Part shown: one piece after another, positions 58,013-64,000 of the stretch
How the letters are laid out: every line of letters begins with the position of its first letter
How positions within the stretch are numbered: the first letter of the stretch is position 1
Assembly: GCA_010645155.1 (NCBI GenBank)
Contig: CM021318.1
Coordinates: forward strand, 1,519,188 to 1,583,187
Origin: Tigriopus japonicus
Lineage: Eukaryota > Arthropoda > Copepoda > Harpacticoida > Harpacticidae
Direction: 5' to 3'
DNA length: 64,000 nt
Position numbers and translations under genes: made by a program
The notes under the pieces: generated by a model
Database searches by the model: none
The model's input: the letters and a program-made list of their open reading frames with translations, nothing else
Told to the model about the DNA's origin: nothing

Positions 58013-61000
58013 TACCTTGGAGGTTGAGTAAAATTTAAGTCAAAACATGTCATAAAGAAGTTAAAATTATTGGTGAAATATTTTAAAAATGTCCAAATTA
58101 TTTTGAAAATATGGATTTTAGGTTATTAAATTATGTCTTTTAGATTAGAAAAAAATGAAATTGCTATCTGTTGCAAACAAATGTCTTTGTTACTTTGAAT
58201 ACTTATTTCTATTTAGCCCATTATTTAGAATGTGAGCAACCTCAATCCTCAAAAATATACATTGATTCAAACTTAATCTTCCAAGCCTAAATTAGAGTTA
58301 GATTAGTCTTAACCTAACCAAGTCTGACCTCGGCAAACTTCTACTCCAAGGAATTACCTAAAGCAAATATAGGATTTAAATTGTTCTTGTAACACTGCAC
58401 GTCAATGCTTCAATTGTTTGTGTGCAAAATCTTATGACTTTAACCATTGCTAAATAGTCCTTGATAAGTAACAAGCAAGGCCACACTTATTGTCAGTTGA
58501 TTAGTATGCCTCTTGAAATGGTCTTGAACACCCAAAAACAAGAGAATTTCCCTTGACATCCCTCAACTATTGCTTCTAACTTGGACTCTTGAGGTGTTGG
58601 GCAACAACTAAATGGAAGATGATAAATAAAGAACGGATCTGAAAGTGATTCACTTCAAACTAAGAATTGATTTTGAGCAGTTTTCAACAAAATTGACTTT
58701 TTGAAGCGTTGTTTTCTACAGATAACTTTTTTGACACATTAAGTCACTTTGAGGAGCATTTTTTGTCCGATTGAAATGCATGAAGATACTCCCAAACCTT
58801 TATCTTGGGGTCGATCTGGAGTGGTCCAAAACATGCCATTATGCGGTTGGAGAATGTCATGAAGAGTTCAGAAGAACTTGACAGATTGAATCATTTCTCT
58901 CTTTTTGCTGAATCTATGCACAGTTCAATAAAATGGGTGTTAAAATGAGTTGCATCAATGAGTTTATTGGTAGTTTGTTGGGGGTTTTAACATGTGGAAA
59001 AGATTGGCTGTGGCTAACATTGAAGTTCATAAAAATGAGTAACTGGAAACTTTGCAATAAGAAAACGTCAAAGGTTGGCCAATTCCTTTTGTACGTCAAT
59101 GTCTTCGTTGGAAAATTATCATTACTTAGCTGTGTTTGTAACTGACTAGTTGTTCATAGTCCAAGAGACATAGGAATGTAAAAAAATAACACAAACATGA
59201 TGAGGTGACTTATTGCAAGCTGTTTTTGTTTAAAAACAGGTATTACAAAATTTATAAAAATAGACCAGATACAATGGTGGTTTCTCTTTTTTCACAAATA
59301 TACAAAAAATGAGGTATACCCCTTTCTACCTGTGACTTTTTTAGCCCAATAAATCCTATTCAAAATTGTTATTCTGCTAAGTTTCGGGCATTTTGAAGGA
59401 TACTTGCAATTTTATCTGCATTTTTTCATTTCTATTTTTGCCTTTTGTTGCGTTTTTGGGCATTTTTGCACTGTTTAAACAGCCTTGCTCATAACTTCAA
59501 AACCCATCCGTAAGAAAGTCATGCAAACCAATGATAATATGAAAAATGTAGCAAGTTTGTCTGCCATGGAAAAAGAACTCATAAAATGCAACTCTTTTTC
59601 CAACTAAACAACACTAGAATTACTAATGTGTAATCGACATCCTGTACTCCGACATTTTGCTTACGTCGTGAATAAATCAATCTAGGAATGCTTGTCATGA
59701 TAATAATTAAAGAGTAAATGCAACTACTTATGTCTACATGCCGTCTTAATTCGTGTCTTCCTATGACATTTGTGTTGCACTTTTCAAACAAAAAACAATC
59801 AAGCGAGAAAATCCAGACTTTGGTAAAAAGTAAGTAAAAAGTAAAAAAAAAGGTTGTGTTTGTGCCAAGATCAGTTATCTCATGAAGAAGGCAAATGAAA
59901 ATCGATCATCAAGTCGTCAGATAAAGGTTGGGTCAATGTGCAAAGACGAACAAGTATGTGCTTGGCAATACGTACATAAGCATAGTGTAGGTCACGATCG
60001 GATCATTAGGGAAACACCCTAAGATCAGTCGCGACTTGGATTGGATGGTAAGCTTCCAAGTGATCGATCTTTCCTGAAAGCTCCCCGCTGTAGGCCAACT
60101 TCTTGGCTTTTGAAATTGCCAACTTCCTGGAATCATTACAGAAATTCCTCTCAGGCACCCCAAGGTGGTTCTTCTTCTTTTCCAGCCGTCAATGATGTGG
60201 GTGGATGGAGACGGAAGAATCAGTGGCGAGGAAGGGGGTTGGTTGAACAAAACACAAAGATCGGATGAGGCACAACACAAGATCGTACTATGTCCGTCGA
60301 AGACGACGTGAAGCTCTCCCCCATGAAATGTGAGACGCAAAGAAAATCTGAAAGAGGCAATGTCTAAAAAGGTTGAACAGAACGGGAGCACAAAACTCCG
60401 TCATTTAAAGAAACGAAAAATCTAGGAAAGAATAGTCGCAATAAAAGTAATCAAAACTTTGTCATCACTGGGGCTGCAAAAAATTCAAATGACAATGCCA
60501 TAAAACGTAACAAATAATGCAACAAAAATGGCAAAAAATGCTATTAGAAAATGCCAAAAAATAGACAATCGTTGCCATAAACTTAGGAACATTTGAAGTA
60601 GATAAAATTATCATTTATGCTTAGATCTTTATAAAAGTAACTCCGTTGTGAAAAGAAGAAAATGAAAAGTTGCTTTTCAACAGTGAATTAACGAGGCAAT
60701 ATAAATGGTTATAGTCTTGACCTTTTAAATAGTATCAACTTTGTTCTTCATAAGTTTCACGTAAAGAAAGTGGAGAGCTCGTTGGCAAAAAAATGACAGC
60801 ATGAAAAGTTACTTATTGAGGGTACATAACTAAAGTCGAGTCTTAACGGAGTTTTCTTTGTTTGGCGTCGGACGAAGAAATCAGAACTTAAGCAAAATTA
60901 GTCAGCACATTGGTAAACTAATAAATTACATTTCAAGGTGCTTATGAACAAGCACAGATTCGAGTGAAAGTTAGGCAGCATTCACTGAATTCTACTACGG

Positions 61001-61150
61001 TGATAACACTCTACAACCTATACACAATTCTATATTTTCTACAAAGAACAGCATCATGGATAAAATTGACTATTTTCTCGGGAAAACAGGGCCCACACCA
61101 CAGATTCGTAACATCCCGAAACATAACCGAGCAAAAAGAATCTCTCCCCA
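58013..61150. other. Intergenic DNA, no supported gene
   Basis: AT-rich. The longest frame (minus, 60391-59933) begins at GTG and, although one short part (GGELHVVFDG) looks coding, the rest does not resemble any protein and no splice pattern rescues it. Confidence 0.45.
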
Positions 61151-61159
61151 AAGTTCGTG

Positions 61160-61610
61160 AGGCGGACACTTTGGAAGAGGCAAGGAAGGAGAGAGCCAAC
61201 AGTAGACGAGCTTTTACAAATGGATTAAAAAAAGCTCCAAACTGCGTTGGAAGGTGACTTCCCTGAAGTCGTCCAACATTACTTAGGTGCCCTTGGAGGG
61301 GCCCTTAAAGACTTAATTTGGGCAGAGTCCCAGATTAAGAAACTCGCTGAAGGGGATGAATATGGCGAGGATGATCTCAAATCTTTAGAAGAAAAAGAAA
61401 ATCTTTTTGATAAATCAGTTGAACAAGTGGCAAAGTTTAAGAGGTCAAAAAGATAAGGGGTGCCTTCTTTAGGCCCATTGTCTACAACAACCATGGCAAG
61501 GAGGCAAGTTTCCTAGCCTGGATCTCCCTAAGCTTACAGGTAACTTGAAGGAATGGAATATAGAGTTTGGAAAGCCAAGTTCAAGAACTTGGTCGACAAA
61601 CGAACAGACT
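61160..61610 (+). pseudogene. BEL/Pao-type gag remnant
   Basis: Conceptual translation gives EEARKERANSRRAFTNGLKK, then after a one-base frameshift at an A7 run (about 61226-61232) LQTALEGDFPEVVQHYLG..., a coiled-coil-like acidic segment, a stop, and in another frame LDLPKLTGNLKEWNI. The order helical N-terminus then LPKLxGxxxEW is typical of BEL/Pao gag. No other domain follows before the next element, so it is a decayed fragment. Confidence 0.7.
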
Positions 61611-61878
61611 TAAATGATGAGTAGAGTGCGTAGAATTTTTTTCCTGATTTTCACAAAAATAAATAAATTTAATTTACTCCAAAAAGGCCAAAAAAATTTA
61701 AAACAAATATTCCCCAACCGTATCAAAAATGGTAATATTGAATTCAAAGATGCATTTAGTCATTCTGGTAATCATTCTTTGTAATTCAGCTACAACTCAG
61801 CACATTTAGTTATTTCTGGCTAAATGTTAAGGCTTTATTTCTGGCATAGAAGAAATTTGAACTGAAGACAGATGTGTT

Positions 61879-62740
61879 CAGAGTGTCCAACTGTTTAAGA
61901 TAAAAAAGAGCTAAATACCTCAGTTTAGGGGCAAATTTTCGAGCTAAAAGAGCTATTTTTTTTGGAAAAAGAGCTAAAAAAGAGCTGAATTTAAAAAGGC
62001 TAAAAACACTAATATAATCATAGTTTTGGGACTTACGTGATTGGCAGTGTATTTAAAACATGGAAAAATTGCTTTTTGTAGTTTTTTTCTTACTGTCTTA
62101 AAAACGGCCAAGAAAAAAAGGTTGTTCTGCAAAGTGATGTTGGCTTTTTGAATGTTACAGATAGAGCAACGATATTGCACAGATCACTAGAAGATAGTGA
62201 TCCGTGGATAATGAAAGACCTTTATGCCTCGGTTATTGGCAAAAGCCGTTTTTCATTTCGGGACCGATCAGAGAAAAATCTAATTTAACCCATTGTTTGG
62301 CCCGTAATTCAAAACTCACAAGCTATATTTCAACAACATCAAATGAACTTTATGTCAGTTAGAGTAGAGTAGTTAGAATCAAAGAGTAAACTAAGCCAAG
62401 GTTTTAGCCGGTACCAGCACGTTAATGTAGGCCAAAAATAGCCAATAGCTGCTATTTTTTTTTTGCTTCAGCAGGAAGAGCCATAGTTTGGAGTCGATTG
62501 TCCTGAAAAATCTTACGTATTTGTAAGAAGAATGGCCTTTTCTAAACAAGCCTCATTTTGTAGGAGGTAGAAAATCTGGCAACTTCAAAAATTGTAAAAA
62601 GGAGCCAAAAATCCCTAAAATTCTCAGAAAAAGAGCTAAAAGAGCCAAAAAAGCTAAATGCTCAAATTTGGAGCCAAATTTCCAAAATATCAGAAAGAAG
62701 AGCTAAATTTAGCTCTAAAGAGCTAAAATTGGCCAGGCTG
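61879..62740. mobile_element. Non-autonomous hAT-type element adjoining the tRNA array
   Basis: Ends CAGAGTGTCCAA (left) and TTGGCCAGGCTG (right), imperfect inverted repeats of CAGxxTGxCCAA type, are flanked by a perfect 8-bp duplication GATGTGTT (61871-61878 and 62741-62748). The interior is rich in AAAGAGCTAAA-like units near both ends. No transposase. Confidence 0.8.
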
Positions 62741-62863
62741 GATGTGTTAGCGTGTTTGTTTTGCAAAACATGAAATTACCGACTTCCTTGGCTGTGTATT
62801 TTGATGACATGGGTGCATTTCCATGCCCATGAAACAGGCTTGAGGGAAGAAAAATCATGATTT

Positions 62864-62936
62864 TGACCGTGACAGGACTCGAACCTGCAATCCTCAGATC
62901 CGAAGTCTGATGCCTTATCCATTAGGCCACACGGCC
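62864..62936 (-). tRNA. tRNA-Arg (anticodon TCG), copy 1 of the array in window order
   Basis: A 73-nt cloverleaf on the minus strand: acceptor GGCCGTG/CACGGTC with one G-U pair, D arm GCCTAATGGATAAGGC, anticodon loop CTTCGGA (TCG, reads CGA), T arm GCAGGTTCGAGTCCTGT and discriminator A. A-box-like TGGCCTAATGG and B box GGTTCGAGTCC are intact. A T5 run about 10 bp after the gene serves as pol III terminator. No intron. Confidence 0.95.
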
Positions 62937-63097
62937 CATATATTTGTCCCTGAATGTGTACCCAATCTTATTGCGATATTTTAACGTGTATGTTTTGCAA
63001 AACATGAAATTACCGACTTCCTTGGCTGCGTATTTTGATGACATGGGTGCATTTCCATGCCCATGAAACAGGCTTGGGGGAAGAAAAAGCATGATTT

Positions 63098-63170
63098 TGA
63101 CCGTGACAGGACTCGAACCTGCAATCCTTAGATCCGAAGTCTGATGCCTTATCCATTAGGCCACACGGCC
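63098..63170 (-). tRNA. tRNA-Arg (TCG), copy 2, with an anticodon-stem mismatch
   Basis: Same as copy 1 except G42 to A, which turns the C28-G42 pair of the anticodon stem into C-A. Promoter boxes and the T5 terminator remain. It may be less stable or drifting toward a pseudogene. Confidence 0.9.
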
Positions 63171-63331
63171 CACATACTTGTACCTGAATGTGTACCCAAA
63201 CTTATTGCGATATTTTAACGTGTTTGTTTTGCAAAACATGAAATTACTGACTTCCTTGGCTGCCTATTTTGATGACATGGGTGCATTTCCATGCCCATGA
63301 AACAGGCTTGAGGGAAGAAAAAGCATGATTT

Positions 63332-63404
63332 TGACCGTGACAGGACTCGAACCTGCAATCCTCAGATCCGAAGTCTGATGCCTTATCCATTAGGCCACAC
63401 GGCC
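63332..63404 (-). tRNA. tRNA-Arg (TCG), copy 3
   Basis: Identical to copy 1 across the gene; terminator T5 (CTTTTTC) follows about 10 bp downstream on the minus strand. Confidence 0.95.
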
Positions 63405-63565
63405 CACATATTTGTGCCTGAATGTGTACCCAAACTTATTGCGATATTTTAACGTGTTTGTTTTGCAAAACATGAAATTACCGACTTCCTTGGCTGCGTA
63501 TTTTGATGACATGGGTGCATTTCCATGCCCATGAAACAGGCTTGAGGGAAGAAAAATCATAATTA

Positions 63566-63638
63566 TGACCGTGACAGGATTCGAACCTGCAATCCTCAGA
63601 TCCGAAGTCTGATGCCTTATCCATTAGGCCACACGGCC
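63566..63638 (-). tRNA. tRNA-Arg (TCG), copy 4
   Basis: Same cloverleaf with one change in the T loop (TTCGAAT instead of TTCGAGT), which is still canonical. It is the first gene of the array in transcription direction. The downstream T5 run is conserved. Confidence 0.95.
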
Positions 63639-63713
63639 CACATATTTGTGCCTGAATGTGTACCCAAACTTATTGCGATATTTTAACGTGTATGTTTTGC
63701 AAAACATGAAATT

Positions 63714-64000
63714 GAATAATGCGTCCGAACTCTCTCGTTTCTGAGTTACTACTGTAAACCGGATTATTGTCTCGTACATTCCCCCCTGTTGATTTGCGTA
63801 CAATTGAGGAAATCGAAACATAACAAAAGTAAATATTTTCAGGAATAAAATCTTATATGAACAATACATGTTTGTCTTTTTAGTCTGAAAGTAACCATCA
63901 AGTTAAAAATCGCCTTCGAGCAAACGTATCTTTTGAACAGATCTTCGTAGAATTCTTCCATCAGGCCTCCTTAAAAGTACGGATCTCACAAGCCCATCTC
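63714..64000. other. Right edge, nothing recognised
   Basis: Flank of the tRNA array; a short minus-strand frame (63869-63624) overlaps the array and is not a gene. Confidence 0.5.

Larger units (their letters stand above)
62751..63713. repeat. Tandem array, 234-bp unit, about 4.1 copies
   Basis: Four nearly identical 234-bp units plus a 27-bp partial fifth (GTGTATGTTTTGCAAAACATG...). Each contains one tRNA-Arg gene and flanking sequence (GACATGGGTGCATTTCCATG). tRNA starts are exactly 234 bp apart, with no indels among units. Confidence 0.97.

Noticed and set aside
59933..60391. Minus-strand open frame of 152 residues
   Set aside because: It starts at GTG, composition is not protein-like apart from one short stretch, and no splice sites extend it.
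1..64000. CRISPR arrays, bacterial operons or phage systems
   Set aside because: The window has spliceosomal introns, pol III genes and eukaryotic transposons; no regularly spaced short repeats with unique spacers are present.

Overview
This is a window of animal (metazoan) nuclear DNA: AT-rich, intron-rich and full of transposon remnants. The intron structure, the spectraplakin gene and the mix of hAT, BEL/Pao, Ty3 and LINE debris point to an arthropod. A crustacean such as a copepod is my guess, but the sequence alone does not prove it.

Bases 1-39600 (minus strand) are the 5' end of one very large gene, a spectraplakin (Drosophila short stop, vertebrate MACF1/dystonin). I assembled its exons by reading splice sites and reading phase. 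Three common exons (9748-9809, 6011-6100, 5422-5592) encode the whole first calponin-homology domain (CH1). Seven separate 5' ends lie upstream between 14.5 and 39.6 kb: 39593-38695 in three exons, 23156-21968 in two exons, and the single exons 20535, 18789, 18019, 15983 and 14772. Each begins with an ATG, and every one ends in phase 1 on a good donor, exactly what the shared acceptor at 9809 needs. Downstream of CH1, further ATG-plus-donor exons ending in phase 0 (3954, 547 and possibly 5098) would splice to the CH2 exon, which lies off the left edge, giving isoforms without CH1. The gene therefore looks like a bank of alternative promoters feeding one actin-binding domain.

Bases 40-53 kb contain no convincing host gene. 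They hold inverted repeats on several scales: a 0.27 kb hairpin, a 0.36 kb near-spacerless fold-back, a 3.2 kb palindrome whose arms each carry the same hAT-type MITE, and two smaller ones. There is also a 5'-truncated LINE and a local duplication. At 53.0-55.4 kb a Ty3-type integrase remnant (plus strand) abuts a BEL/Pao gag-protease remnant (minus strand).

At 55.4-56.4 kb (minus) lies a compact complete gene: TATA box, three coding exons, a 235-residue secreted Tyr/Pro/Gln/Thr-rich protein, and a poly(A) signal. Farther right are a BEL/Pao gag remnant (about 61.2-61.6 kb), a hAT-type element with a perfect 8-bp target duplication (61879-62740), and directly beside it four tRNA-Arg(TCG) genes (minus strand) in an exact 234-bp tandem array. 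Several other non-autonomous hAT elements sit in the spectraplakin introns and in the repeat-rich half.
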